Shown: positions 1 through 10,353 of the stretch, piece by piece
Numbering within the stretch: the stretch's first letter is position 1
Layout of the letters: each line of letters opens with the position of its first letter
Source: Incurvaria masculella
Taxonomy: Eukaryota > Arthropoda > Insecta > Lepidoptera > Incurvariidae
Length of the DNA stretch: 64,000 nucleotides
Direction: 5' to 3'
NCBI GenBank assembly: GCA_946894095.1
Contig: OX335642.1
Span: 23,757,021 to 23,821,020, forward strand
Made by a program: the position numbers and the translations under genes
The notes under the pieces: generated by a model
The model's input: the letters and a program-made list of their open reading frames with translations, nothing else
The model's database searches: none
Told to the model about the DNA's origin: nothing

Positions 1-233
1 AGATTCGGTGCTCAAGGTAGTAATATGGTAAATAACTCGGAAAAAATAGACGAGAGTACCGTTTTTTGCTACATATTTCAAAATTAATTTACATACACCT
101 TTCATTTGAGACCAACATTATCACAATCCATCAAACATTTATAATTAAATGTTATAGTTAAGGTAATTAGAACACTGTGTATAAACATTAACCCAAACAC
201 AGAATTAATAAAAACGCGTACAGTCGCATTCAA

Positions 234-408
234 AAGTCCAGTAGCACATTCCAACGCGATTGCTATGAAGCGCGGAGGTGAAGCGGGAGGAGGGGATCGC
301 ACCGCCCGCGCGGCTTGCGGCAGAACGCGCCGCCTGGAGGCCGGCAGGCGGGGGAAGGGGCACGCCACATGTGCAAAACAAACGCGACCGTAGGCTGCTA
401 CTGGACTT
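234..408. repeat. GC-rich block bounded by a 13-bp inverted repeat
   Basis: AAGTCCAGTAGCA (234-246) and TGCTACTGGACTT (396-408) are exact inverses around a CpG-dense core. It could be a small TIR element or a GC-rich exon or promoter fragment; overlapping open frames on both strands do not discriminate. Confidence 0.4.
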
Positions 409-528
409 ATGTTGTCGATGGTACATCGCTGTTCCAGTACCAATAAAAAGTCGCGGATTGTAGCCTAAAGTAAAATGAAAGGCGCTAATCTATAGGAAAT
501 ATCACTACTTTAAGCTTTTACGCATGTG

Positions 529-1058
529 ATCCCGCTCAATTCCCCATATAATCGGGAGAAGAGGATCATGCCCATATTTCTTGTCAGAGATCCCATTTTT
601 TTCTCAAAATAGCTTTATTTCATCGAACTAGATGTCTGATGACCGTTGGCATTGTAAAATTGTGTTTGGTTTCATAGTTATAAGGTCCGAAAGTTCGAAT
701 TTTTCGCGCGTTTTATAGAATAACTTTGGAGGTGGATTACGCAATGATAAAGTAAGAACATCTTAAAAAAATTAGTCATCAGACATAGCTTATTTAATCA
801 CGATTTATAATCTATTTGGTTTTTGTTAGATTTTTGACTACAGCGGTCGTGGTTTACTTTTAGCTATAAGTCGTTTTGTAATAATTTTTTTCCTAAATCT
901 TACCAAATGATACACCATGCACATTGTCTTTTTTGTGGACATGTTGCATCTTCCTCATCACGGAGCCTGTCTTTTTCTTTGAAACAGAGAAGGTCCCAGA
1001 GCGCAACAGCACGGTTTTGTACCGTGCCCGCAAATGAGTTAGTCCCCTTCGGACCAAA
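529..1058 (-). mobile_element. TTAA-type non-autonomous element (GGTGGCCCAACCCG family), old copy
   Basis: Reversed relative to the copy at 26125. It carries the family core TGTCTGATGACCGTTGGC-like block and the hairpin GCACGGTTTTGTACCGTGC. The outer ends are eroded. Confidence 0.55.
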
Positions 1059-1088
1059 TTGTTTATTTGTTCCGAAGAAAGGTAAGAT

Positions 1089-1477
1089 TATTTTTTTTCA
1101 TGTGACTGGACACGGATGGCTAATACCACACCTTCTGTCATGGTATTAGCCCAACACACCACATGGGAACTAGGTGCCATGCCAGGACCTTCCTTATATT
1201 GCACGGCTACATTGAACTGGATGGAAAACACGGTCAATTTTCATTGCCGCTTTGACCATCACCAATCGACCAATGCGGTGGTACCAACCCGGGCGGGATT
1301 AACCCTACCACCTAGTAAGTAAGGAAGGGGACCTACAGTTTAACGTGGAATCCGAACCACGGCCAGCCTCTCTCAACGGTCGAATGGTCACCCATCCAAG
1401 ACCAGACCGGACCCAGCGTTGCTTAACTTCGGAGAGCGATCGCCGAAGTGTCGCGCCACTGGGCCACTGAGGCTGAC
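1089..1477 (-). mobile_element. SINE, 5S rRNA-derived head, near full length
   Basis: Minus orientation: the A-tail (T run) is at 1090-1098 and the 5S-like head at about 1370-1477. The head contains, reversed, CTCTCCGAAGTTAAGCAACG and CTTGGATGGGTGACC, the internal promoter region of 5S rRNA. The body is the family sequence with AGGTCCCCTTCCTTACT and the GGTATTAGCCATCC tail. Confidence 0.8.
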
Positions 1478-1944
1478 ATGATATTTATATCATAAATAAA
1501 GGAGCAGAGTCCTGCTTCAGATAAATACTGTGTTAATTATGTCGTGTTCTACTTATTATTTAATCTTAACAATCTTGCTCATACGCAGATTACACTTTTG
1601 AAGGGCATGGAAAAATGAAAGTTCTTCACCATAATTGTTAGCCTTGGACACCAACGACAATAGGAAGTGAAAGAATTATGTTATTCTCAGTAAGAATATT
1701 ACTTTTGGTTTATTAAAATTTAACCGCTTAGCTGCGCTACACGTTTACTATATGTATTACTTATTTTGTGGCTATATCGAGGATTGGAATAATTATGGCC
1801 GACAACGCTAAAGAAAAAGGAGAATTTTTTTTTCGTAAGTAGTAGCTATTAATTCTAACGATTGTAGGAACGGCTTATCTCTGAAACTAACAGTCTTTTT
1901 GAAAAAATATTTTCTGGTTGTTGTAATATCTTGGAGGATGCGAC

Positions 1945-2240
1945 GCGGCGAGTCGGAGGCCGAGTGCCTATTTTACCGGGATCCGCTCTGGTGATCATCC
2001 CAAACGAAATTTACCAGAGCGGAGCCGAGAACCTCAGCTAGTAATCCTAATATTACAAATGTGAAATGTTTTATGTTTCCGATCTTTGTTAGTCATCACG
2101 TAAAAAAATGGCACATAAATAGTATATTATCTGGATTAACACATAGGATACTTTGATCCCAGAAACCGATGTCGGGCTAAAGTCCGACATCAGTCCAAAA
2201 CCATGTTGATCCGAGCGGAACCGGGTACCCTAGTTAGTGT
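1945..2240 (+). mobile_element. Two Helitron-like 3' ends
   Basis: GAGCGGAGCCGAGAACCTCA with CTAG at 2038-2041, and CCGAGCGGAACCGGGTACC with CTAG at 2231-2234. A hairpin TCCGCTCTGGT / ACCAGAGCGGA (1982-1992, 2013-2023) precedes the first. GC-rich hairpin plus CTAG is the Helitron 3' end style (family knowledge). No Rep/helicase is present. Region 1478-1944 before it is AT-rich with nothing recognised. Confidence 0.4.
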
Positions 2241-2284
2241 TAAAAATAAAAGTTAATTGAATATAATTCGGTAAATCGCTGCAG

Positions 2285-2492
2285 GTTCGACGATGTGGAT
2301 AGCAGCTGGCAGAACGGCTACACCAACATGGGCGCCAGCCTGGACAGCATCGTCACGGCGCAGCCGGCCAACAACAACCACCTGTCCGCGCGCCCGCCGC
2401 ACACCCATCCCTCTCCCGCGCCGCCGCCGCCGCCGCCCACCCGCGGCAGGGAGACCAACGAGATGCCGGTCAACGCCGACAAGATCTACGAG
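2285..2492 (+). CDS. Gene 1, internal coding exon (proline-rich linker)
   Basis: Seen: a tgcag acceptor precedes base 2285 and a GAG|gtgggt donor follows base 2492. The open frame enters with one base completing a codon and leaves in phase 0, matching the next exon at 3207. It reads FDDVDSSWQNGYTNMGASLD, then a TAQPANNN segment, a His/Pro-rich stretch with a run of eight prolines after a Ser-Pro-Ala-Pro lead, and ends NADKIYE. GC3 is very high, unlike the AT-rich flanks, which supports coding. Earlier exons must lie left of the window. I do not recognise the family. A disordered linker, for example in the cytoplasmic tail of a receptor, is only a guess. Confidence 0.8.
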
Positions 2493-2530
2493 GTGGGTCA
2501 GCGAAGCAGTTCCGGGCGACTAGATCTTTA

Positions 2531-2850
2531 AGCGGCTAGTAGCTCAGGGGTACGGTTACTTGCGTCTCATGCAAGAGATCAAAGGTTCAATGCCCATCCC
2601 GTTCTTACACCAATTTCATACACCAATTTCTTTCTCTTACCGAATTTGATAATTGCATTTTGCTACGAATTCCAGCTACTTTATGTTTCGGGATGTTAAC
2701 ATTACACTAAAGTGGCAATATAAAAGAGTCAGTGTTTTTCCATCCAGCTCAATGTAGTGAAGTAAAGGTTTTGGCATGGCCCCCAATTTCTGCGGGAATT
2801 TTGTGTGTTGGGCTAATATCATGATGGTTGATGTGGTTATAAGAAAAAAA
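2531..2850 (+). mobile_element. SINE, tRNA-derived head
   Basis: The head has box A-like TAGCTCAGGGG and box B-like GGTTCAATGCC, then the shared 3' body with an internal deletion and an A-rich end. Inside the gene 1 intron. Confidence 0.65.
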
Positions 2851-2855
2851 ACTCA

Positions 2856-3105
2856 TTAGTCCAGTAGCGCGACGTCTCAATACCCGAACATCTAGGTTGA
2901 GCAACACTTGGCTCGCTGGAGTTCTGATGGGTTCGACTTTCGAGTCTGGCCGAAGTAGGAATCTACGTAAAACTAGGTCCCTTTTTCGAAATGTCCATCC
3001 AGTAACCGCACTATACAAGTAAGGTCTTGGCATGTAACCGAGAACATAAAATTCGGTATTTTGGGCTAATATCATGATAATCACTACTAATAATAACAGG
3101 GTATT
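2856..3105 (+). mobile_element. SINE, 5S-derived head, degenerate
   Basis: AGGTTGAGCAACACTTGGC and TCTGATGGGTTCGAC correspond to the 5S part. The body ends with GGGCTAATATCATGA and is cut before the A-tail. It directly follows the previous SINE. Confidence 0.55.
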
Positions 3106-3206
3106 AGTCAATACAAAAGGACGAGGAGGCTTTTTTATTATCCTACAGCACAGTTTTATTTCTAATTGTTTCAACATACATTGATTGTATTGTTAAAAAT
3201 TTGCAG

Positions 3207-4280
3207 GTCTTCTCCAAATCGATGATCTTCCGCGAGGAACCAGAGCTGAATAAATCTCCTGGCAGCAACGATAACCTCGACGACATCGAGACAAAATCTG
3301 AACCTGATCTCTCCTCAAAGCCCAACAGAACTAAAGTCTACTTCGAAGACGAAATAAACAGCCCCATCACTGACTTTGAGATCATGTTCAAAGACGAACT
3401 CTTTGGAATGGAAAGAAATGGAATGTGCATGATCGAAGAAGAAGAAGAAAATGATAAGGAGGCCGACGAAGAAGGTGGCATTGTCATGAACGTGGAAGTA
3501 AAAAAAGCAGGACACGATATGGTCAAACCTAGTACTATTACAATAAAGGAACAGGATAAAATCACAACACCGCATCCAGTATTTGAATACGATTCAAGCA
3601 AATCAGTCACAAATTTGCCATCCTCATTAGCATTGCCAAGGAATGAGAGCGTTAAGAGTATTTTAAGAGTTACTAAAGATTTGCCAAGGAGTCAAAGTAC
3701 GAAGAGTCTCACAAGAGTTGACAGCAGCAACGCAATGAAGTTACCGCCAAAACCGATGTTGAATAGGGTGGAAAGCTTAAAGAATATGGAAACAAAGCCA
3801 ATAAATCGAGTATTGGCAAGAGTTCCTTACAGAAGCGCATCGTTCTTAAACCTTCCTGAGCACATGCTACCAGAACACAAGCCGATACGCAAAAGCGATT
3901 CCGCCTTTGCAATCAGAACGAACATCGACTCTTCTGAATTCTTCCAAGTTAGCCATTTGCCCGATACTCCTATCATTAAGAGCACGAATCTTCCCAAGTT
4001 CTTTGCAGAGAGTCCCGCTTTGGGCGAATACAAAGGAGACACTTCTTTGCAAAGTATCAAGCAGAAAACTGACGTTATTTACACGGAGAATGACTACAGT
4101 ATGCCGAGATACTACGCGAAGGCGTCGCCCGTGGTGGAATCAGTTCCTGTGAAAGAAAGCAAATCGATGCCTGATTTAAGGAACCCTACTACTGGTGACA
4201 AGGTCAGCAAAAGGTTGGTGAAGATTCGTAGCAAGCTCAAGCCTCTTGTGATAAGAAAAGGAACTGATGACAAACTATAG
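3207..4280 (+). CDS. Gene 1, terminal coding exon (disordered Ser-rich tail) with stop
   Basis: Seen: an aaaatttgcag acceptor ends at 3206, and the frame is open in phase 0 for 357 codons to a TAG at 4278-4280. It joins the previous exon as KIYE|VFSKSMIF. An acidic first third (DNLDDIETKSEPDL, then a Glu run near residues 74-90) is followed by a basic serine-rich part with degenerate repeats of the form LPRxxSxKSLxRV. It also has SKSMPDLR and SDSAFAIR-like sites and ends in a Lys/Arg-rich stretch (RLVKIRSKLKPLVIRKG). RxxS sites suggest basophilic-kinase phosphorylation (inference). No folded domain, transmembrane segment or zinc site is visible. Function unknown; likely a regulated unstructured C terminus of a larger protein. 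Confidence 0.82.
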   Translation, partial: VFSKSMIFREEPELNKSPGSNDNLDDIETKSEPDLSSKPNRTKVYFEDEINSPITDFEIMFKDELFGMERNGMCMIEEEEENDKEADEEGGIVMNVEVKKAGHDMVKPSTITIKEQDKITTPHPVFEYDSSKSVTNLPSSLALPRNESVKSILRVTKDLPRSQSTKSLTRVDSSNAMKLPPKPMLNRVESLKNMETKPINRVLARVPYRSASFLNLPEHMLPEHKPIRKSDSAFAIRTNIDSSEFFQVSHLPDTPIIKSTNLPKFFAESPALGEYKGDTSLQSIKQKTDVIYTENDYSMPRYYAKASPVVESVPVKESKSMPDLRNPTTGDKVSKRLVKIRSKLKPLVIRKGTDDKL

Positions 4281-4600
4281 TTTTTTTACGGAGGACACTT
4301 CATATTTTGTGTGACTGTGTGGCGTATCGAACAATAGTTTAAGACACACTTTAGTTTGGTTTGGTTGCTTCGAATAGGAAAAAAATGATTTACTTTTAAA
4401 CTTGACTACAGCCTCAACATAGTTTTAATTTTTGTAGACTAATAGATGCAATGCTACATTTTGCATCGATTTTTATACAGTTTCTTAATGTAATTCAAAA
4501 TGTTTATTTTATATTTTTGTGTGAATTTAAACATTCCAAATATAAATGCAATTTGTATCGATTATTAATTTGGATGTCCAATCTCTAACATGAAACATGT
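4281..4600 (+). other. Gene 1 3' UTR, probable
   Basis: AT-rich sequence directly after the stop with no repeat signature. A variant AATATAAA signal lies at about 4539. Perfect AATAAA signals appear only further on (about 4870 and 5333), the first of them inside a SINE. The polyadenylation site is therefore undecided between about 4.56 and 5.35 kb. Confidence 0.45.
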
Positions 4601-4659
4601 TTGCATGGGTGAAGCGAGCAAACGGTTAGAAACGAAAGAAAAAGGAGTCATGGCAGTAC

Positions 4660-4965
4660 TTTCTTTAGTAGAACAACACAAACAATTTTGATTGCCATTT
4701 CGACCCATCTCTCATTCAATCCGGCGATGCTGACCCGGGCGGGCTCGATACTAGTGGAAACCGGTGTTCGATCGTTGATGTTAAACAACACTGGGTGCAG
4801 TCGGGATCTTGATGGGTGACCGTTCGGTCGTTCCTTACTATGTGGTATGATTATTCCAGTCCGAGCGGCAATAAAATATCTGTGTTTAAAATCCAGTTCA
4901 GCAACCTAGCTCTCATTTGGTGTGTAAGGTTATATCATGACAGTAGGTGTTGTATTAGCTACACA
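4660..4965. mobile_element. Two abutting SINE fragments in opposite orientation
   Basis: 4660-4765 is body sequence in minus orientation (CATTTCGACCCATCTCTC). 4766-4965 is a plus-strand copy with the 5S part (GTTAAACAACACTGGG, TTGATGGGTGACCG) and a decayed body. Confidence 0.5.
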
Positions 4966-5273
4966 TCTCCTAAATCTTTCCCCATCTCTATTGTCATAGA
5001 TAAAACCCATGGGTTCCGTCTAAGAAACCGAACTATGACGTCTGTAAGTAATGTACTTGTCTCAAATATGGGTGCATTATATTGTTTTCAGTCTGTTTAT
5101 ATACTGTTGTTAATGGTATACATGAATTCATAACCCGTGTAAGCAAATACATACATTGAAGTGGCTTTGTATTTCATCAAAGACATGTCGCAAACCTATG
5201 TTGGGGCAGTGAAAAATTGATCTTTAACAAGTTTTTTTTTTTATAATATATATAATTTATTGTATTATTGTCA

Positions 5274-5309
5274 CCAATAATACAGATATTAATGTATCTG
5301 TATTATTGG
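5274..5309. repeat. Perfect 15-bp hairpin in AT-rich DNA
   Basis: The arms at 5274-5288 (CCAATAATACAGATA) and 5295-5309 are exact reverse complements with a 6-base loop. The hairpin lies downstream of gene 1, near the AATAAA at about 5333, so it could be in the distal 3' UTR or be a short foldback relic. Confidence 0.6.
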
Positions 5310-5943
5310 TTTGATAGATAACAGAATTGTTAAATAAAAGTTGGCAAATAAAAATGCTTCCCCTGCAAGTTTGCTTCACAATAGTGTAACCTATTAGTTA
5401 CGACAAATATGTATTTAATTGATTATTTTCCGAAAAACTATTTTATTAAGAGGAAACAGACGAATACAAATTAATTTCAAAATAAAAAGTGGTCCAATAC
5501 CGTACTGCATGAACGTAAATATGTAGATACATGTTATGTAGATTAATTTAATTATCTTTAAATAAAGGATTGTATATTATTTGAATAAAAATGTAACATA
5601 ACGAAATTCCACAAAATATTGATATGAACCGCTAGTCAACCAAGAAAATGTAAACTTAGCATGATATAAACATGCAAAATGCTAATAAATATAGTTGTAT
5701 GTTGGAACGTGCATTAAATTATTTCTAACGAAATTCTTGTGATTTTTGTATCATTTATGAAAAGACAGGTTATGTCTATAAAAAAACAGAAAATTAATAA
5801 TGACTTCTAATATACATTTATACTGTCGAAGTAACTTGCGAAAACAGTTAATTTAAAAAACCTTAGAAACTAGAAAACATTTTACCAGGCAGATTTTAGC
5901 TAACATGTAAGTTGACTGACACTCTCCTCAGTAAGCTTGTAAG

Positions 5944-6234
5944 ATGAATGAGTTTAACATATTTCTCATAAATCCAAATTCCTTTCAAGGCATTGTCACA
6001 GATGTTGCTCTACTGGCATTCTTCTCCGTTCATGCTAGCAACGATTTCAATGGTAGAATCCATCACTTGGCAGTGATTTTGAGGTCGAATAACTACGTGA
6101 AGGAGGCAATACAAGCTTGGAGGCTGAGATTTACTGCAGCTCGCGAGTTATACCACTCTGTCCGAAAATACTTAATGCACGATGTATATGAATCATCAAA
6201 TGTATACAAACAGAACCAACAACCAATTTTCTAG
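5944..6234 (+). other. Unassigned 96-codon open frame
   Basis: Open frame starting MNEFNIFLINPNSFQGIV, with a middle containing HASNDFNGRIHHLAV and an end VYKQNQQPIF. Base composition is more balanced than its AT-rich surroundings. No signature is recognised, and no splice site or Kozak context stands out. It could be a transposon relic or chance. The stretch 5350-5940 before it is AT-rich with no feature that I can see. Confidence 0.15.
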
Positions 6235-6329
6235 GACAAGCATAAACACAAATATACAAGTAGGTAAAGAAATAGAGTAGGTTCCTAATTGGGCCCCCTA
6301 ATACGAACGACGACACTGAGAAGTGTTAC

Positions 6330-6790
6330 GCGCACTGACTCAAAAGCCGGCAAGAATAAGGTTCATTACCGTACCTAGTGGTGATGATGTCAGGAGCACA
6401 TGGTTGGGCGGCATCTTGGGCGGCGAATGGCGCCTGCCCCCGCGTCGCGAAGTTCGAGGGGCTGGGCGTCTCCTCAGCGATGGACGCACCGCACCACACG
6501 GCGAGTCGTTGGCGGAGTCCACTCTAAGGAGCACGGGGTAGGCGCCGAAAAGACGGAGGGTGCGTTTGTGCTCCACCGAGCCAGCCCGAAAGCGGCGACG
6601 CACAGCGAGACCCCGGGACGCGACTAGCGTTACTCGCGGCGGTCAGCGATCTGTCGGCGGCGAGATGCGTTTACGACCTGGCGGGCGAACAAGATGGCTG
6701 CCGTCGTGGTCCTCTCCCATTGGCTCTGTAGTCTCTGACTGTCGCTAGGCGCGCACGCATGAGGGAGACAGCATCCTTGAATTGCTGGAT
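6330..6790. promoter_or_regulatory. CpG-rich promoter-like block
   Basis: About 450 bases of GC-rich, CpG-dense sequence between AT-rich flanks, not resembling any repeat in the window. It holds AAGATGGCTGC near 6691 (a YY1-like core on the plus strand) and CCATTGG near 6717 (an inverted CCAAT box). These are typical of broad, possibly bidirectional promoters. Several overlapping open frames here are a by-product of GC content. The likely product is on the minus strand, where a candidate first coding exon sits at 6375-6414. Confidence 0.45.
6375..6414 (-). CDS. Candidate first coding exon, minus strand (MPPNHVLLTSSPL)
   Basis: Seen: on the minus strand an ATG at 6414-6412 in a good start context (CCAAGATGCC) opens MPPNHVLLTSSPL and runs into a CTAG|gtacgg donor, leaving in phase 1. 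The CpG-rich block at 6420-6780 would then be its promoter and 5' UTR. The next exon would lie at lower coordinates, antisense to gene 1 or left of the window; I could not find it. No family is recognised from 13 residues. Alternative: a chance ATG in a CpG island. Confidence 0.3.
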
Positions 6791-7034
6791 GGTAGAAATA
6801 TACGGTATTAATTTTCGTGTTTTGTTCGTTGTTTTGTTTCTAGAAGAATTTTGACCGTTGGCTTCCTTGAAACGTGTATTTTTCCATTATATAGATAACT
6901 ATAAATGTCCATTGCCAGTATGCGTAGGCACTGATATTGTTTTGAAGGCTGCCGTAAGTTCAGATCAAGAAGGATATGAGATACAAATATTCATAATGCC
7001 TAAAAATGAAAATTAATAAAGTAACGATGTTACA

Positions 7035-7137
7035 TCGTACGGAAAAATACCTGACAGTGTGACTCTCGTTCCTCTGAAACCGGAACAGGCATTGGTGCGG
7101 GATGCCACACCTGTTAAAAATAAAAAAAATGTAGCAA
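7035..7137 (+). repeat. Left copy of a direct repeat around a 5S-headed SINE
   Basis: CGTACGGAAAAATACCTGAC, GACTCTCGTTCCTCTGAAAC and GGAACAGGCATTGG recur at 7866-7983 with small changes. Confidence 0.55.
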
Positions 7138-7146
7138 TTTTTAGCT

Positions 7147-7520
7147 GTCAGCCTCGGTAGCTCAGTGTGCGACGCCTTGCGGATCGATAAGCTGGGGAAC
7201 CACCTGTGGTTAGGTTCTGGATGGGTGACCATTTTCAACCGTTGATGCTGGCCGTGGTTCGGATTTCACGTAAAACTGTAGGTCCCCTTCCTTACTTACT
7301 AGGTGGTAGGGTCAATCCCGCCCGGGTGGGTGCCATCGCAATGAATGAACGATGGTCGAAGCGGTAATGAAAATTGTCCGTGTTTTCCTTCTAGTTCAAT
7401 GTAGCTGAGCAATATAAGGAAGGTCCTGGCATGGCACCTAGTTCCCATGTGGTGTGTTAGGCTAATATCTGACGGTCAGTTCGGTATTAGCCATCCATGT
7501 GAAGTTACATAAAAAAAACC
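7147..7520 (+). mobile_element. SINE, 5S-derived head, full length
   Basis: A GTCAGCCTCGGTAGCTCAG start, 5S-like GGATGGGTGACC, shared body, and an A-tail at 7508-7517. Confidence 0.75.
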
Positions 7521-7524
7521 TCCT

Positions 7525-7775
7525 AAATTGGCGTTTACGGAACTTCGAAGTTACATAAAAACGTCAAACTCCATACAGGTTTTTACTAGATATTCTGTGG
7601 TTTTACTTCTTCAAGTTATCAAAGTCAAACTCGGACTTCCGATTTGTATGAAAACACGGAGTCGGTGTAAACGACAACGTCGACGTTTTTACGGCAACGG
7701 TGAGTAAGCCGTCAAATCAAACTCCGACTTGCAAATGTTAGTTCGCTTAACGCTCACTGCGCGCGCTTTTCAATT
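7525..7775 (-). repeat. Interspersed repeat shared with 55780-56010
   Basis: GCGTTTACGGAACTTCGAAG, TATTCTGTGGTTTTACTTCT and CTCGGACTTCCGATTTG all recur inverted at 55780-56010. Both copies look like halves of one element. Confidence 0.5.
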
Positions 7776-7865
7776 TCTCCATACATTTGAAAACGCCAGT
7801 CGATCGGTTTGCCGTCAACGCCTATTTAGGTGACAGCTGAGACTAGAGTCTCTGGTTAGTCACGT

Positions 7866-7983
7866 TCGTACGGAAAAATACCTGTAGGTGTGACTCTCGT
7901 TCCTCTGAAACCGGAAAAGGCATTGGAGTGGGATGACACATGCACTGACACTAATCAAAATTATATTTTTTGTAGCCATTTTT
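7866..7983 (+). repeat. Right copy of the same direct repeat
   Basis: CGTACGGAAAAATACCTGTA, GACTCTCGTTCCTCTGAAAC, GGAAAAGGCATTGG. Confidence 0.55.
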
Positions 7984-7999
7984 AGGTTAATTCACTCTC

Positions 8000-10160
8000 T
8001 AACTTGAACTCGCTACCAACAAGCGCAGTAAACAAGAACTCATTCAATTAAAGGATTTGGGAAAATAAACTAAATCGATGAACAAATCACAATTTAGGTA
8101 TTTAATTCGCTAATTCATACATTCAAGAAAATGTAAAGATCGCCTTTTATAAATATTTTAGAAAATGACATTATTACTATGCATATATTACTGTTGTTAC
8201 TATAGTAACTAAATATTTTGAAATAACTAACAATTTAAAATTGTTTACTAGGCAAGGAAATGTATCCTAGGGGATTTAATTAAATAATTAAACCTACTCC
8301 AATATTTTTTTCTAACAAGCCAGATTGGTTAGTAGTTCTATATAAATAGTCTCCTTAAAATGTATGAAGTGAAATTAAAATTATATGAAGGTTCCTCATT
8401 TTACATGGAGCTCTTACAAGTGTCCTAATTACAGCCCTTTCATATATTTTAATTACAAGAAATTAATAAAGATTAAAATTTAAAAAGCCTATGTACTAGC
8501 TTATCACATGTTTTTTTTATTATGAAAAACTGCAATAAATTTCGAAGAGTAGTTTCAGTAAAACATTTATTTTCCATCGGTTTAAATAATTTTGCATTCA
8601 TCATGATTTTTTAATTATTTGCAAGTTTAAAATGATTTTTTCAAATTTTAATGTAAAATGTATTTTTTATTTCCATATATGGTTTTTTTCTAAACATGTG
8701 TATGTATTTTTCAATTTCTGATGTGATTGACATGACTTTACATTACTTTCTGATGATATCTAATGTTTTAAATTGTGTCTGATAAATCTGTGTTTGTGAA
8801 TAAAAACTCAGCATAATAAATAACATACCTACATGATTATGAACCAGCCAAGTAAATAAACAATAACAATTAAAAGATCTATTCCTTATTATTTAAAAAG
8901 TTATGTTGGCTACACGAATGTCAAATTTTACAACTAAGTGACAATAACTCAAAAATATTGAAACTGATTTTTTTTTTCATTATTTTACATTAAATTTTCT
9001 CGTGATCTAACTTAACGTCAAGAAACAGTTTACAAAATACGTCAGAAAACTCGTGCCATTGTTCTACGGAGGACCTGGAGACAATGATTTCCACAGTACC
9101 TGGTGAAAATGTGTTGGCACTTTAATTAAATTGGCCAATATTTACTCTAAAACCGTTTTAATATACATTCTATGTGAGTAGACAAAATATGATTTCTAAA
9201 ATGTATTTAAAAATTGACTAGACTTTACTACCAAAAATACTGTTTATGGAATTTAAAAAGAAAATGTCGAACTAGATTCGTGGGTTTTATCGGCCTGATA
9301 TTTCTACCATTACACAATTGTAAAATGTTAAGATTAATCTTTACTCTAAATAAATAAAGTCGTGAAATTATGTATATTAATATTATAATTATTATAATAA
9401 AACAAAACTTAGACTATGTGCCCATCAAATCATCAAAAGGCTTTTAGAAGGTAGATTTTACTTAATAAAATCATCTAGTAGCTAACCTAGAATTTAATAA
9501 AAAATTAACAATGTGTTGAAATTATGTCGATAAAACTGATAAAACATAGGAACATCATTATTTACGCAAAAACAAGAAACTTAGATTACAAAATGTATTT
9601 CTATGCACATTACCTATTGCATTATTTTACAGAGAAATAATATTTTATTGAAATCGCCAGAAATTGTACTTTTATTGAAGTAATCTTTCAACTACAAAAC
9701 ATTTAATGACTTCTTTATTGTTTTCTTTATTTCGCTACAATCATTGACTAAGAAACCAAACATAGAAGACAACATCAAAACTAGACGATTCAAAATATAA
9801 ATGACAATTACTTAGCAGTGACAAATTAACAAATGTTGAACTCACGTCTTCCAAAAACTAGCAACAAACTAAACGGTATAATTCAAAATATTTTTTAAGT
9901 AAGTGCATTCTGGGATTTTGTTAAGAATGTATCACATACCGTCATTATTAAAGTAAATTATATGGTATCTCTCCGTTTCCCATTACGCATTGACATTTTA
10001 AAAGTGGTATGCCAATATGGACAGTTTGACTTCCTATTTCACTTGATTCTTGGATGTTACATCAGTCAATTATACTGAAATATACATTCATAAATCCTGA
10101 CTTTTTAATATAAAATTAGCAAATCGCCATTTTGTATTTGCTGATTTGTCCTCTTTATGC
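8000..10160. other. Long AT-rich stretch without visible genes or repeats
   Basis: No ORF of note on either strand and no family repeat recognised; probable Patj 3' UTR and intergenic spacer. Confidence 0.5.
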
Positions 10161-10168
10161 ATGCTATG

Positions 10169-10353
10169 GTCTGTTCCAAAGAATGTGGAAAAATTGACAT
10201 TAGTTTAAGCGTTATGTTGCGTAGAATGACGGTCAATGCATATCACTCTTAATGCAAGTCCAAAAAAATATTCATCTTACGCCGTTTCATGGCGAGGGGT
10301 AGAGCAGGGTGGGAGTACGCTTGAAGGTATTTTTTCCTGGCTTTGGAACAGAC
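10169..10353. mobile_element. Short MITE with perfect 13-bp terminal inverted repeats
   Basis: GTCTGTTCCAAAG at 10169-10181 is exactly inverted at 10341-10353. The 185-bp span has no ORF. No clear target-site duplication. It lies in the presumed Patj 3' UTR. Confidence 0.55.

Larger units (their letters stand above)
2493..3206 (+). other. Gene 1 intron holding two SINE copies
   Basis: The intron between the two recognised gene 1 exons. GT at 2493 and AG at 3205-3206. Nearly all of it is SINE-derived (2531-2850 and 2856-3105), so its present length is mostly due to insertions. Confidence 0.75.

Noticed and set aside
102..443. 113-codon minus-strand frame at the left edge.
   Set aside because: Its open length comes from the GC-rich block bounded by inverted repeats; no start context, splice sites or family match.
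6323..6627. Overlapping long frames on both strands in the CpG block.
   Set aside because: GC-rich DNA is stop-poor; only the short ATG-to-donor segment at 6375-6414 has a splice and start context.
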